Notes: generated by a model not told the origin, from the sequence alone. A stretch of DNA of 64,000 nt from Bryobacteraceae bacterium (GCA_041394945.1 JAWKHH010000005.1:248001-312000), one strand, 5' to 3'; positions 42,363 to 51,293 are shown, counted from the first letter of the stretch. Program-made: numbers and translations.

Positions 42363-43733
42363 ATGAAGACTCGCTCCCAGAAACCGGCCGCCTTATTCGG
42401 CGTGCTCGCCTGCGCCATCACCCTGGGCCTGCTCGCCGCGCCGCCGGCCGCGTCCCAAGCCACGAAGTCGAAGGGCCGCGCGGCCGCGGCCGCGCCCTCA
42501 ATGGTCGATACGGTGATTGAACTCGTCAAGGGCGGGATGTCCGAGGACCTCATCCTCGGGATGATCGCGCAGGAAGGCAAGAAGACGAAGCTCGGGCCAG
42601 CCGACATGCTCAAGCTCAACAAAGCCGGCGTTTCCGACAGCGTGATCAAGGCGATGATGGGCGTCGCGCCCGCCGCCGCACCCGCCGCCGCTGCGCCGAA
42701 GGCGGCCGCGGCCCCCGCCGCAGGAGCGGTTGCCGTGTCCGGCAAGGCCACGGATTTCCCGGCGGATCTCCCGAACAAGCCGACCGGCCCGCGAAAGCGC
42801 CGTGTCGCCGTGGACGCCTTCGATTACTCGGCCGTCCGCCAATGGGTCACCTACTGGTTCCAGAACGACGTCAATATCGGCGAGGGGATTCGCTCGATGC
42901 TCGTGGCGCGCATGCATCAATCGAAGAACGTCGTGCTTCTCGAGCGCAAGAAGATCGACAACATCATGAAGGAGCAAGACTTCGGCGCCACCAACCGAGT
43001 GAACCAGGGAACGCGGGCCAAGATCGGCAAGATCACCGGCGCCGACGCCATCCTGATGGGCGATATCGTCATCTTCGGGCGCGACGACAACAAGAAGAAC
43101 GGCGGGATCGGTGGCATCATCGGCGGCAAGTTCGGCGCCATCGCCGGGTCGAAGAAAGAAGAGAAAGCCGTCGTCGGGATCAACCTGCGGATCGTCGATG
43201 CCGAGACGGGCGAAGTGCTCGAAACGGCCGAGGCGCGCGGCGAGTCCAAGCGGACCAGCCGGGATTGGAGCGGCGTGGCTGCGGCGTTCGGAAGGGGCAC
43301 GGCGGGCCAGGCGAACGCCGGGATGAACAGCTCGAACTTCGAGGCCACCATCATCGGCGAGGCTACTTCCGACGCGGTGAACAACATCCTCACGTTGCTT
43401 GACGAGCGCATCCCCAAGCTCTCCGGCCAGGCGCGGTCCATCGAGGGGCGCGTGGCGAATATTCAAGGCTCGACGATGTACCTCACCATCGGCGCCAACG
43501 ACGGCGTGCAGCTCGGCGACCGCTTCGAGATCCACCGCATCGACAACGAAGTGATCGATCCGGAGACGAAGGAAGTGCTCGACAAGGTCACCGTCAAGGT
43601 AGGCGAGTTCGTGGTGCACAACGTCCGCGAGAAGATCTCCACCGGCCAATATGGCGGGCAACCCGTTTCGATGTCCTACCAGAAGGGCTACGCGGCCAGG
43701 CTGGTGGTCGCCGAACCCGCCGCCACGCAGTAA
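42363..43733 (+). CDS. Secreted CsgG-family (curli-assembly-like) protein
   Basis: 456 aa from ATG 42363 with GAGAGGAC upstream. Signal peptide to about residue 31. A short helical domain (MVDTVIELVKGGMSEDLILG to ~95) and an Ala/Pro linker precede the CsgG-like domain (about 140-345: RRVAVDAFDY, VVLLERKKIDNIMKEQDFG, IGKITGADAILMGDIVIFG). No lipobox Cys is seen, unlike E. coli CsgG. A C-terminal FlgT/OB-like domain (IEGRVANIQGSTMYLTIGAN) follows. It may form or sense an outer-membrane structure. No curli subunit genes are nearby. Confidence 0.75.
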   Translation: MKTRSQKPAALFGVLACAITLGLLAAPPAASQATKSKGRAAAAAPSMVDTVIELVKGGMSEDLILGMIAQEGKKTKLGPADMLKLNKAGVSDSVIKAMMGVAPAAAPAAAAPKAAAAPAAGAVAVSGKATDFPADLPNKPTGPRKRRVAVDAFDYSAVRQWVTYWFQNDVNIGEGIRSMLVARMHQSKNVVLLERKKIDNIMKEQDFGATNRVNQGTRAKIGKITGADAILMGDIVIFGRDDNKKNGGIGGIIGGKFGAIAGSKKEEKAVVGINLRIVDAETGEVLETAEARGESKRTSRDWSGVAAAFGRGTAGQANAGMNSSNFEATIIGEATSDAVNNILTLLDERIPKLSGQARSIEGRVANIQGSTMYLTIGANDGVQLGDRFEIHRIDNEVIDPETKEVLDKVTVKVGEFVVHNVREKISTGQYGGQPVSMSYQKGYAARLVVAEPAATQ

Positions 43734-43741
43734 CTCCTCCC

Positions 43742-44053
43742 GTGCGGCTTGTATCAGTCCTGCTCTTCCTGGCGTTGACCGTTCCTGCACAGGACGGCCA
43801 ACGCCAGCTTCTTCGCGAGTTCGACGAAGTGACGGCGAAAGCCACCGCCCTGATCGAAGCGGTGGATGGCTACGAGCGGACGGCGCGGCAGGCTGGGGTT
43901 AGGGTTCATCCGAGGATCTCCCTGCGGCGCCTGCTGCTCGAAGCCGCCATGGACGACGCTGAAACGCAGATCAAGGGACGGCGGTGGAAGGCCGCCGCGG
44001 AAAAGATCGCCGAGATTCGCGGCCACCTGGCGAAGCTGGCCGCCAGCCTGTAA
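43742..44053 (+). CDS. Small secreted helical protein related to the kinase C-terminus
   Basis: 103 aa from GTG 43742, eight bases after the previous stop. Signal peptide MRLVSVLLFLALTVPAQ, then three helices. The segment around VRVHPRISLRRLLLEAAM and KGRRWKAAAEKIAEI resembles residues ~615-680 of the kinase encoded next (QLVHPDTTAAFTRMRVSLEV, EAGDVESALETLGVAEANAN). The gene is co-transcribed with sigma factor and kinase. A periplasmic partner that mimics or competes with the kinase tail is an inference. Confidence 0.65.
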   Translation: MRLVSVLLFLALTVPAQDGQRQLLREFDEVTAKATALIEAVDGYERTARQAGVRVHPRISLRRLLLEAAMDDAETQIKGRRWKAAAEKIAEIRGHLAKLAASL

Positions 44054-44076
44054 CTACCAACCAACGAGGTTCTGAA

Positions 44077-46128
44077 ATGGAAACCGCCCGATTTCTCCGC
44101 CTCAGGGACATGTTCGACCGCGCGTCGTCGCTCCCGGCCGCCGAGCGCGACCCGTTTCTGGCTCGCGAGTGCGGGGCCGACAGGGAGCTGCTCGAAGAGG
44201 CGCGCAACCTGCTCGCCGCCGCGGCAGCCGCCGAATCGCGCCCCCAACCCGGCAATCCGGCTCCGGCGGCCTCGCCGGCGGGTTCGAGCCAGGTGGGCCC
44301 GTACCGGATTCTCCACCCGATCGGCGAGGGCGGGATGGGCTCGGTTTTCCTCGCCGTGCGCGACGACGGCGCGTTCCGGAAACATGTCGCGCTGAAGCTG
44401 TTGCGGCGGGACCAGACCTCCGACGACCTGTTCCGGCGCTTCCACCAGGAACGTCAGGTGCTCGCTGGGCTCGACCATCCGAACATCGCCCGGATCCTGG
44501 ACGGCGGCCAGACCCCCGACGGTTTGCCCTACTACGTGATGGAGTACGTCGAGGGGCTGCCGCTCGACCGGTATTGCGACGAGCGGCGGCTGGACCTGGC
44601 CGGCCGCGTCCGCATCTTCCAACATCTGTGCCGCGCCGTCCAGTACCTGCATGAGCACCTGGTGGTGCATCGCGATCTGAAACCCTCGAACATTCTCGTC
44701 ACCGCCGACGGCACTGTGAAGCTGCTCGACTTCGGGATCGCCAAGATGCAGTCGCCCGCCCAGAGCTTCGATATCACGAGCCCGTACAATCGGATGCTCA
44801 CGCCAGGCTATGCGAGCCCGGAGCAGATTTCCGGCGCGACGGTGACGAAATCGTCCGATATCTACACGCTCGGCGTGATCCTGTACGTGCTGCTCACCGG
44901 GCGGCTGCCTCACGCCGACCCGGCGGCCAAGCTCACCAATGACCCGCCTCCGCCGAGCGGCAACATCCGCGAAGACATCCAGCGGACCCCGGAGACGACG
45001 GCCAATCTGCGGAAGCGCATCGCCGGCGATCTGGACAACATCGTGCTGCTTTGCTTGCGCACGCAGCCGGAACATCGGTATTCGACCGCGGCCGACATCG
45101 CCGAGGACCTGACCCGGTTTCTCGAGGGGCGCTCCGTGATGGCGCGCCGCGATCCCATCACGGAAAGGGCGGCGAAATTCGTGAAGCGCAATCGTCTTTC
45201 GGTGGCCGTGGCGACTTTGGTTCTGCTGCTGGCCGGTTTCGGCGGATGGCAGGCGGTGGAAGCGCAGATCCAGTCCCGCCGGGCGAACTCGGCGTTGGCC
45301 GATCTGGCCGAGGCGGTGAAGAGGGGCGCCGAGACTCCAGCCGACGCGGCCAACCGCGTGGCCAACGTACGTCAGGTCCGGCACGTGCTCGAAAACCAGT
45401 TCCGCCAGGTGTGGAGCGCGGACCCGACGTTTACCCCGGAACGGCGGCAAGTGCTGGGCAACAGCGTCGCGTATCTGGACCGGATGCGGCCCTTCGCTTC
45501 GCAGGACCCGGCGCTCGCCTACGAACTCGCCGGGGCCTATCGCCAGATCGGTTCGTTCTACGAAAACGGCCATCGGGACCAGGCGCTGGGGGCGTATTCG
45601 AGCGCGGCGATCGTGATCAACGGCGCCGCCGGAGGTGAACCCGAACAAAGCCACTACCGCGAGCAGTGGCTCTTCTTAGTCGGCCGGATTCAGGGACTTG
45701 GCGGGAGCGTGCCGGTTTACCTCACCGCGCCGATCGGAGGAACGAACCAAACGCGGCCGGCCGGACCGAGCTACAGCAACCCGGCTCCCCGCGAGCCCGC
45801 TCCGCGGACGGAATCGCAGGTCCGGATGACCGCTGCGACGCCCGCGGCGCCAGTGGACGGCGAAGCCTACCGGAAGGCGAAATCGAAGCTGATCACGGTG
45901 ACCGCCAAGGCGAAGATCGCCGAGGAAACGATGGACGAGTTGAAGCGCAACGCCGAACGGATCGGGCAGCTCGTGCATCCGGACACGACGGCGGCGTTCA
46001 CGCGGATGCGCGTTTCGCTGGAGGTGGCGAACAAGGAGATCGAGGCGGGGGACGTGGAGTCCGCGCTCGAGACGCTGGGCGTGGCCGAGGCGAATGCCAA
46101 CAAGGTACTGAAGGTGGGCGGGCGGTAG
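44077..46128 (+). CDS. Membrane serine/threonine protein kinase
   Basis: 683 aa from ATG 44077 with GAGG upstream. N-terminal helical region and Ala/Pro linker (1-72). Kinase domain 75-350 has the Gly loop GEGGMGSV (83-90), Lys107, catalytic HRDLKPSN (198-205), DFG 218-220 and GYASPEQ. One transmembrane helix (374-391) leads to an extracytoplasmic region of ~290 residues, with a possible TPR-like part and a low-complexity Pro/Thr linker (550-595), ending in a three-helix module (600-680). This is the PknB-like type paired with TIGR02999 sigma factors. Confidence 0.9.
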   Translation: METARFLRLRDMFDRASSLPAAERDPFLARECGADRELLEEARNLLAAAAAAESRPQPGNPAPAASPAGSSQVGPYRILHPIGEGGMGSVFLAVRDDGAFRKHVALKLLRRDQTSDDLFRRFHQERQVLAGLDHPNIARILDGGQTPDGLPYYVMEYVEGLPLDRYCDERRLDLAGRVRIFQHLCRAVQYLHEHLVVHRDLKPSNILVTADGTVKLLDFGIAKMQSPAQSFDITSPYNRMLTPGYASPEQISGATVTKSSDIYTLGVILYVLLTGRLPHADPAAKLTNDPPPPSGNIREDIQRTPETTANLRKRIAGDLDNIVLLCLRTQPEHRYSTAADIAEDLTRFLEGRSVMARRDPITERAAKFVKRNRLSVAVATLVLLLAGFGGWQAVEAQIQSRRANSALADLAEAVKRGAETPADAANRVANVRQVRHVLENQFRQVWSADPTFTPERRQVLGNSVAYLDRMRPFASQDPALAYELAGAYRQIGSFYENGHRDQALGAYSSAAIVINGAAGGEPEQSHYREQWLFLVGRIQGLGGSVPVYLTAPIGGTNQTRPAGPSYSNPAPREPAPRTESQVRMTAATPAAPVDGEAYRKAKSKLITVTAKAKIAEETMDELKRNAERIGQLVHPDTTAAFTRMRVSLEVANKEIEAGDVESALETLGVAEANANKVLKVGGR

Positions 46129-46176
46129 TACTCCACATTTTTACGCCGATCCGCCAACTGGCGCGTCTATCCGACT

Positions 46177-46716
46177 GTGCGGACGATTCCGTCGAATTCC
46201 GACGTCGCGGGGCTGGCCGATGTCCTGGTTCGCAAGGTCACCCAGAACGGGATGAATCTGGCGGATCTGTCGCTGCCGGGTCCGGTCCTGGTGGTTTTTC
46301 TCCGGCACGCCGGGTGTCCGTTCTGCCGGGAGAGCCTGGCCGATATTGCCGCCGCGCGGGCCACTGTTGAGGGCGCCGGCATCCGGATCGTCGTGGTGCA
46401 CATGAAATCGACCGCGATGGCCGGCTTGCTGGCGCGCTACGGTCTGGCCGACATCGACTGGATCGCCGACCGCAACCAGGAGTTGTACAAAGCTTTCGGC
46501 CTCCGGCGCGGCGATTTTCCGCAGTTTCTGGGGCCGCGCGTGTGGTTCCGCGGACTCTCGATTGTGGCGCGAGGCCACGGGTTCGGCTGGCCGGACGCAG
46601 ACGCCGGCCAACTCGCAGGGGCGTTTCTGATCCATCGTTGTGAGGTGCTGCGACGGTTCCGGGCGATGAGCCCGGCAGACCGGATTCCGGTGGCCGCTGT
46701 TGCGGGCGGCGTCTAA
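46177..46716 (+). CDS. Thioredoxin-fold peroxiredoxin-like protein
   Basis: 179 aa from GTG 46177. The thioredoxin-like core has VLVVFLRHAGCPFCRESLAD with CPFC at 47-50, followed by IVVVHMKS and WIADRNQELYKAFGL. This matches the AhpC/TSA-like (SelL/PRXL2-type) redoxins, which have a CxxC active site. Probably cytoplasmic, as no signal is seen. It starts 48 bp after the kinase stop and could be read from the same transcript. Substrate unknown. Confidence 0.75.
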   Translation: MRTIPSNSDVAGLADVLVRKVTQNGMNLADLSLPGPVLVVFLRHAGCPFCRESLADIAAARATVEGAGIRIVVVHMKSTAMAGLLARYGLADIDWIADRNQELYKAFGLRRGDFPQFLGPRVWFRGLSIVARGHGFGWPDADAGQLAGAFLIHRCEVLRRFRAMSPADRIPVAAVAGGV

Positions 46717-46765
46717 AATCGCCTTGGGCGCGCATTTTCGGCTTCCCCTGGCTCCGCGAGGCGCG

Positions 46766-46771
46766 TATACT
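46766..46771 (+). promoter_or_regulatory. Possible -10 element upstream of the CBS gene
   Basis: TATACT at 46766-46771 is a 5/6 match to the -10 consensus in a 140-bp gap. The matching -35 position is weak. If used, the CBS gene would have a leader of about 80 nt. Confidence 0.25.
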
Positions 46772-46856
46772 TCTTAGCACCACACGCAGACTGACTCGCC
46801 TGAGCCTCTGCGTTGGTCAACACCGCGTCCACCCCCATCAGAAAGGAGCAAACCGA

Positions 46857-47342
46857 ATGCGAATGGAAATTGAGACCGTAACGGCGACCGCCGGATCGGA
46901 GAGTCTCGCCGCCGTGCTGGACCGCAAGGGACGTAGCGTCTTTTTCGTGGAGCCCGACGACACGGTTTTCGAGGCGATCCGCCGCATGGCGGAGCGGCAT
47001 ATCGGAGCGCTTGCGGTGCTTGACGGGGGAGTGCTGACCGGGATGATATCCGAGCGCGACTACGCACGGAAAGTGATCCTGCAGGGCAAGTCATCGCGCG
47101 AGACGAGCGTGCGCGAGATCATGTCCGCTCCGGTGGTGACTGCTTCCGATTCAATGAGCGTCGGCGAGGGCCTGCGGATGATGACGGAGCGGCGCATCCG
47201 GCACCTGCCCGTGGTGAACCCGAGAACCGGAGCCGTGGATGGGATCGTCTCGATCGGCGATCTCGTGCGGTCCGTAATGTCGGCGCAAGCACGCACGCTA
47301 GAGCACCTGACCAGCTACATCAGCGGAAGCTATCCGGCCTGA
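46857..47342 (+). CDS. Tandem CBS-domain protein
   Basis: 161 aa from ATG 46857 with AAAGGAG upstream. Two CBS repeats: first with VFEAIRRMAERHIGALAVLD and GMISERDYARKVI (about 35-85), second with VGEGLRMMTERRIRHLPVVN and GIVSIGDLVRSVM (about 100-155). Such two-CBS proteins bind adenosyl nucleotides and regulate partner proteins. No fused effector domain. Alone between a redoxin and a minus-strand gene. Confidence 0.88.
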   Translation: MRMEIETVTATAGSESLAAVLDRKGRSVFFVEPDDTVFEAIRRMAERHIGALAVLDGGVLTGMISERDYARKVILQGKSSRETSVREIMSAPVVTASDSMSVGEGLRMMTERRIRHLPVVNPRTGAVDGIVSIGDLVRSVMSAQARTLEHLTSYISGSYPA

Positions 47343-47384
47343 TCCCGGCGTGGGCGAGGCCGGGCGCTGCTCAGACGACCCGCG

Positions 47385-48170
47385 CTACTTCCGGCGGTAT
47401 ATGCCTTCGAAGGCGGTTGTGTATGTTTTGCCGTCGAGGGACTGTTCGATCTTCTGACGGACGGTCCCTTCGGCCTCGGGGGTAAACGTCATCCGGTTCC
47501 AGACGGGTTTCCCTTCGCGGGAAACGGACTCGCCCTGGAACCGCATGGCGCCATCGCGGAGCTCGCCGGTAAAGTCGAGCACGCGGGCGTTGTCGTCCAC
47601 CCAAACCTGTCTCCACTTACTCTTTGACTTGTCGTAGAAGTTATAGCTCTTGCCGATCCCGCTGGCGGAGCTGCTCCAGTTTTCGTGGACCACGCATCCG
47701 TCGGTGATCTTCTCGATGCGGCTCTCGCCGACCTGCGTTCCCTGGGGATTGAAGACGTTCCACTCTCCGACCCAGAAGTCGAACTGGCGGTGCGGACCGC
47801 TGGCTCACGGGTGGCCGAACTTGGTTTCGAGGGCGAGGAAGCGCGGGTCCCGCCGGAGTTCGCCGAGGGCGTCCATGGAGGCGAAGTAGTTCCAACGCGC
47901 GCCGGCGGAGAGAGCGGCTTCGATCCACTCAATGGCGGCGTCGCGGCTACCCGCGTTCTCGAGCGCAATGCTGCCACGGATGAGCAGAGTGAGCGACGAC
48001 ATGCCTGCCGCGCGCGCCTTGCGAAAGGACTCCGCGGCCGTCCGGGCATCGCCGGCGCGCTGCTGCGCGGTCCCTTTTTCGAACCAGGAGTCGCCTTCGG
48101 AGGGCGCAGAATCCTGCGCGGAAGCGAGAGCAAAGGCTAAAATCGGGCATACCAGCCAATGAATTCTCAT
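47385..48170 (-). CDS. Secreted helical-repeat + FDFW-domain protein interrupted by an in-frame TGA
   Basis: One continuous frame from ATG 48170 to stop at 47385, 261 codons, broken only by TGA at 47807-47805 (codon 122). Residues 1-121 have a signal peptide (MRIHWLVCPILAFALASA) and TPR-like helices ending RFLALETKFGHP. After the TGA the frame continues ASGPHRQFDFWVGEW, then VGESRIEKITDGC and a beta-barrel-like domain to ...FEGIYRRK. From memory, relatives have one uninterrupted chain with Pro-Cys near the junction. So this is either a nonsense mutation of a Cys codon or a recoded TGA (selenocysteine). A GTG at 47693 could restart a short second product. Confidence 0.6.
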
Positions 48171-49113
48171 GACAAATGATCGCCGGAGAAAACGGACCGG
48201 TGTCAACCGGGGCGGGGCAGGACGCAAGCCGGCGAACGCCAAACGGACGCCAAGCGAGGAGCCGCGCCGCCGAACGCTGGACCGGGTGATATCGAAGGCC
48301 GGGCTGGGATCGCGAACCCAGGCGCGGAGTTGGATCGGCGCGGGGCGCGTGCGTGTGAACGGGCGCGTCATTCAAACACCGGACCACTGGGTGGGGGAAC
48401 AAGATCAGGTCACCTTCGATGAGCGTCCGATTGAGGAAGCCGAGCCCGTCTACGTGCTGCTGTACAAGCCGAAGGGCTACGTCACGACGTTCCACGACCC
48501 GGACGGGCGGCCAACGGTGTACGACCTGCTGAGCGGCGTGAAGACCTTCCTTGGAACCGTGGGGCGGCTCGATATGGACACGAGCGGGCTCCTGCTGCTG
48601 ACCAACGACACGCAGTTCGCCAATCGCGTGATGAGTCCCGAGGGACATGTGGAAAAAGAATACCTGGTTCGCGCGGCGGGACATCTTCCCGAGGAGCAGA
48701 TCGCGCGGCTGAGCGAGGGGGTGGAACTCGACGACGGACCCGCGAAGGCGGCCTCGGTAGCCGTTGAAAGAACGACCGCGAAGGACACGGTGCTGCGGCT
48801 GACGCTCGAGGAGGGACGCAATCGGCAGGTGCGGCGGATGATCGAAGCCATCGGCAGCCGCGTGAGGAAGCTGGTGCGGATTCGAATCGGGCGGCTGACG
48901 CTCGCGGGTCTCACGCCGGGACAGTATAGACTGTTAAAAAAGGCAGAGATCCAGCAGTTCACCGACAATGCATACCCTCATCAAGAACCCGAGCGGCCAG
49001 TACTCGTTTCTTCAGGGAATCGCCCCGTACTCGGCGGGAGCGGTAGCCGAACACGGCTACGAAATCGAGCACGCCAAGTTCCTTCGACCGGTTCCGTTGA
49101 AGGCGGGGTTTGA
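48169..49113 (+). CDS. RsuA/RluB-family pseudouridine synthase
   Basis: 314 aa from ATG 48169, whose bases overlap the opposite-strand ATG at 48170. A basic, low-complexity N-terminus (1-40) precedes the S4 RNA-binding domain (RVISKAGLGSRTQARSWI, about 42-90). The catalytic domain has LLYKPKGYVTTF, the catalytic Asp in GRLDMDTSGLLLLTN, and EGRNRQVRRM. It isomerises uridine in rRNA. A ~47-residue tail beyond AEIQQF runs out of frame through the start of the next gene (146-bp overlap), so the original stop may have been lost. Confidence 0.88.
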   Translation: MTNDRRRKRTGVNRGGAGRKPANAKRTPSEEPRRRTLDRVISKAGLGSRTQARSWIGAGRVRVNGRVIQTPDHWVGEQDQVTFDERPIEEAEPVYVLLYKPKGYVTTFHDPDGRPTVYDLLSGVKTFLGTVGRLDMDTSGLLLLTNDTQFANRVMSPEGHVEKEYLVRAAGHLPEEQIARLSEGVELDDGPAKAASVAVERTTAKDTVLRLTLEEGRNRQVRRMIEAIGSRVRKLVRIRIGRLTLAGLTPGQYRLLKKAEIQQFTDNAYPHQEPERPVLVSSGNRPVLGGSGSRTRLRNRARQVPSTGSVEGGV

Positions 49114-49726
49114 CCGCGTCCGCGCTCACCTTGGCTCGATCAGCCGCCCCGTGGCGGCCCTGTGCGGGTTGGAGTTGCGAAGCCCGAGACCGTTCTCGTT
49201 TCAAGGATTCAACGAATTCAACTCCAGCTACGTGGGAATCCTGAAGAGCTGGGGACTTTTCGTCAATGGCGCCAACCCGGTGGCGCGGACCAACGTCGCC
49301 GCCGAACTCGATCCGGTGGCCGAGCCGTGCATTTACGGATTCAGCTACACGGTCCGCTCCCAGCGGAGCGATCGGACGTTCGTGGTGGCGGGCGGCGGCG
49401 AATTGCCCGAAGGCTCGCTCGACCCGCACGACGTGGTGCGCCGCGGCGAGGTGGATGCGGATGCGATACGGGAAAAGGCGCGTTTCGTGATGGATCTGAT
49501 GGCGGGGCGGCTGGAGGGGATGGGTGTTTCCTGGGATCACGCGACGGCGATCAACGTCTACACGGTGCATTCGCTGTGCAGCGGTGTGAGCGACGACGTC
49601 CTGGAGGCCATCGGCGGGGCGCAGGTGCATGGGCTGACGTGGTATTTCGCGCGTCCCCCGATCGTGTCCATCGAGTACGAAATGGACGTTCGCGGCTGCC
49701 GGCGCGAGTTAGTTCTTCCGGCATAA
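48968..49726 (+). CDS. RidA-superfamily protein, CnbZ (2-aminomuconate deaminase)-like
   Basis: 252 aa from ATG 48968. Motifs GIAPYSAGAVAEHGYEIEHA, ELRSPRPFSFQGFNEFN, NPVARTNVA and TFVVAGGGELPEG follow the pattern I recall for the CnbZ-type deaminase family distantly related to RidA. Those enzymes act on aminomuconates in aromatic ring-cleavage pathways; the role here is inferred only from that likeness. The start lies 146 bp inside the pseudouridine synthase gene in another frame. AroDE follows. Confidence 0.6.
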   Translation: MHTLIKNPSGQYSFLQGIAPYSAGAVAEHGYEIEHAKFLRPVPLKAGFDRVRAHLGSISRPVAALCGLELRSPRPFSFQGFNEFNSSYVGILKSWGLFVNGANPVARTNVAAELDPVAEPCIYGFSYTVRSQRSDRTFVVAGGGELPEGSLDPHDVVRRGEVDADAIREKARFVMDLMAGRLEGMGVSWDHATAINVYTVHSLCSGVSDDVLEAIGGAQVHGLTWYFARPPIVSIEYEMDVRGCRRELVLPA

Positions 49727-49793
49727 CCCGCCCGCGATGAATCGGGTCCGCCGGCGGACCCGTGATATCCTGAAGCGATTTCTGGGAACCCCG

Positions 49794-51293
49794 ATGGCCC
49801 GACTCGCCAGTTTGCCGAAAATTTGTATCGCGCTTGGATTCTCCGACGCGAAGACCCTCCTCGATCATGCGCGGCGTGAAGTGGAATCGGGCGAGACATT
49901 CCTCGAGTTTCGAATGGACTATCTTTCCGACGCCAGGACCGGTCCGCCGGCCGTCGCCGGATTCCTGGAGCAGCACCCGGATTGCACGATTCTGGCGACT
50001 TGCAGACGCCATCAAAACCATGGGCGCTTCAACGGGAGCATTGAGGAACAGATGGCGGTATTGGAAGCAGCCATCGACGCAGGCGCGCGCGCCGTGGACG
50101 TGGAGATCGAGTCGGCCGAGGTGGCGCAGGCCGCGGTGGAGCACCTTCGCAGCCGATCTTGGGTGATTGTATCTTTCCATAACTATGGCGGGACGCCGCA
50201 GGTGGAGCCGATCCTGCGGCGGATGAAGAAAGCCCCGGCCGATGCTTACAAGGTGGTAACCACGGCGAAGAAGCCATCGGACAATCTGCGCGTTCTTTCG
50301 CTGGCGCGGTCCAGCCCGCGCACACCGCTGATCCTGCTGGCCATGGGCGAGGCGGGGCTGGCCACGAGGATCCTTTCGCCGGCGATGGGCGGCGTCTACA
50401 CCTACGCGGCGCCGAACGCGGCGGAGGGCACGGCGCCGGGCCAGATCTGCGCGCGCCTTCTGCGCAACATGTACCGCGTGGACAAGTTCACCAAGGCGGC
50501 GCGGATCTATGGCGTGATCGCCGATCCGGTGCGCCATTCGATTTCGCCGGCGGTGCACAACCGGGCATTCCAGAGCCGGCGGATCGATGCGGTTTACCTG
50601 CCGTTCCTGGTGCAGCAGGCGCAGCTCAAGGACTTCTTCGCGCTCAGCGACAAACTACCGCTGGCGGGTTTCAGCGTGACGATTCCCCACAAGCAGAAGA
50701 TCCTCCGATATCTCGACACGGTGGATCCACTCACGCGCCGCATCGGGGCGGTGAACACGGTTTGGCGCAAGGCGGGCAAGTGGAGGGGCGCCAACACGGA
50801 CGTCGACGGCGTGATCGAACCGCTGAAGAAGCACCTGGCGTTCAACAAGTCGTCGATTCTGATCGCCGGCAACGGCGGCGCGGCCCGTGGAGCGGCGTTC
50901 GCGCTGGCGGACGCGGGGGCATCGATTTCGATCGTGGGGCGCAACATCGACCGTGTCCGCGCGCTGGCCAAACTGTGCGGCGCGGCGCCGTTGTCGCGGG
51001 ATCAGGCAGAGAAGATGGATTTCGACGCGCTGGTGCATTGCACGCCGATGGGTATGTACCCGCACACGGACGAGTGCTTCTTCCGGGACCGGATTCCGGC
51101 GGGGCTGGTGTTCGACATGGTCTACAATCCGCGCGAGACGCAACTTGTGCAGCGAGCCTTGGCGGACGGAAAAACGGTGGTTCCGGGGCTGAGCATGTTT
51201 CTGGAGCAGGCGGCGCGGCAATTCGAGATCTGGACCGGCGAATCGCCTCCGAGGGCGGCGATGGAGCGGGCGGCCTTGGAAGCTTTGAGCTAG
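49794..51293 (+). CDS. aroDE: Bifunctional 3-dehydroquinate dehydratase / shikimate dehydrogenase
   Basis: 499 aa from ATG 49794 (MARLASLPKICIALG); ATG 49737 would add 19 basic residues. Residues 1-~230 are a type I dehydroquinase with EFRMDYL, catalytic His in SFHNYGG and Schiff-base Lys in AYKVVTTAK. Residues ~235-499 are shikimate dehydrogenase: PVRHSISPAVHNRAF, SVTIPHKQKI with catalytic Lys, GAVNTV, GANTDVDG and the NADPH-binding GNGGAARGAAFAL. It catalyses two consecutive steps of the shikimate pathway. The fusion is known in plants and some bacteria. Confidence 0.93.
   Translation: MARLASLPKICIALGFSDAKTLLDHARREVESGETFLEFRMDYLSDARTGPPAVAGFLEQHPDCTILATCRRHQNHGRFNGSIEEQMAVLEAAIDAGARAVDVEIESAEVAQAAVEHLRSRSWVIVSFHNYGGTPQVEPILRRMKKAPADAYKVVTTAKKPSDNLRVLSLARSSPRTPLILLAMGEAGLATRILSPAMGGVYTYAAPNAAEGTAPGQICARLLRNMYRVDKFTKAARIYGVIADPVRHSISPAVHNRAFQSRRIDAVYLPFLVQQAQLKDFFALSDKLPLAGFSVTIPHKQKILRYLDTVDPLTRRIGAVNTVWRKAGKWRGANTDVDGVIEPLKKHLAFNKSSILIAGNGGAARGAAFALADAGASISIVGRNIDRVRALAKLCGAAPLSRDQAEKMDFDALVHCTPMGMYPHTDECFFRDRIPAGLVFDMVYNPRETQLVQRALADGKTVVPGLSMFLEQAARQFEIWTGESPPRAAMERAALEALS

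Noticed and set aside
47784..47800. Small stem just after the in-frame TGA considered as a SECIS element
   Set aside because: The loop lies about 10 nt from the TGA, nearer than usual for bacterial SECIS, and the 4-nt loop has no recognisable conserved features; it does not by itself support selenocysteine.
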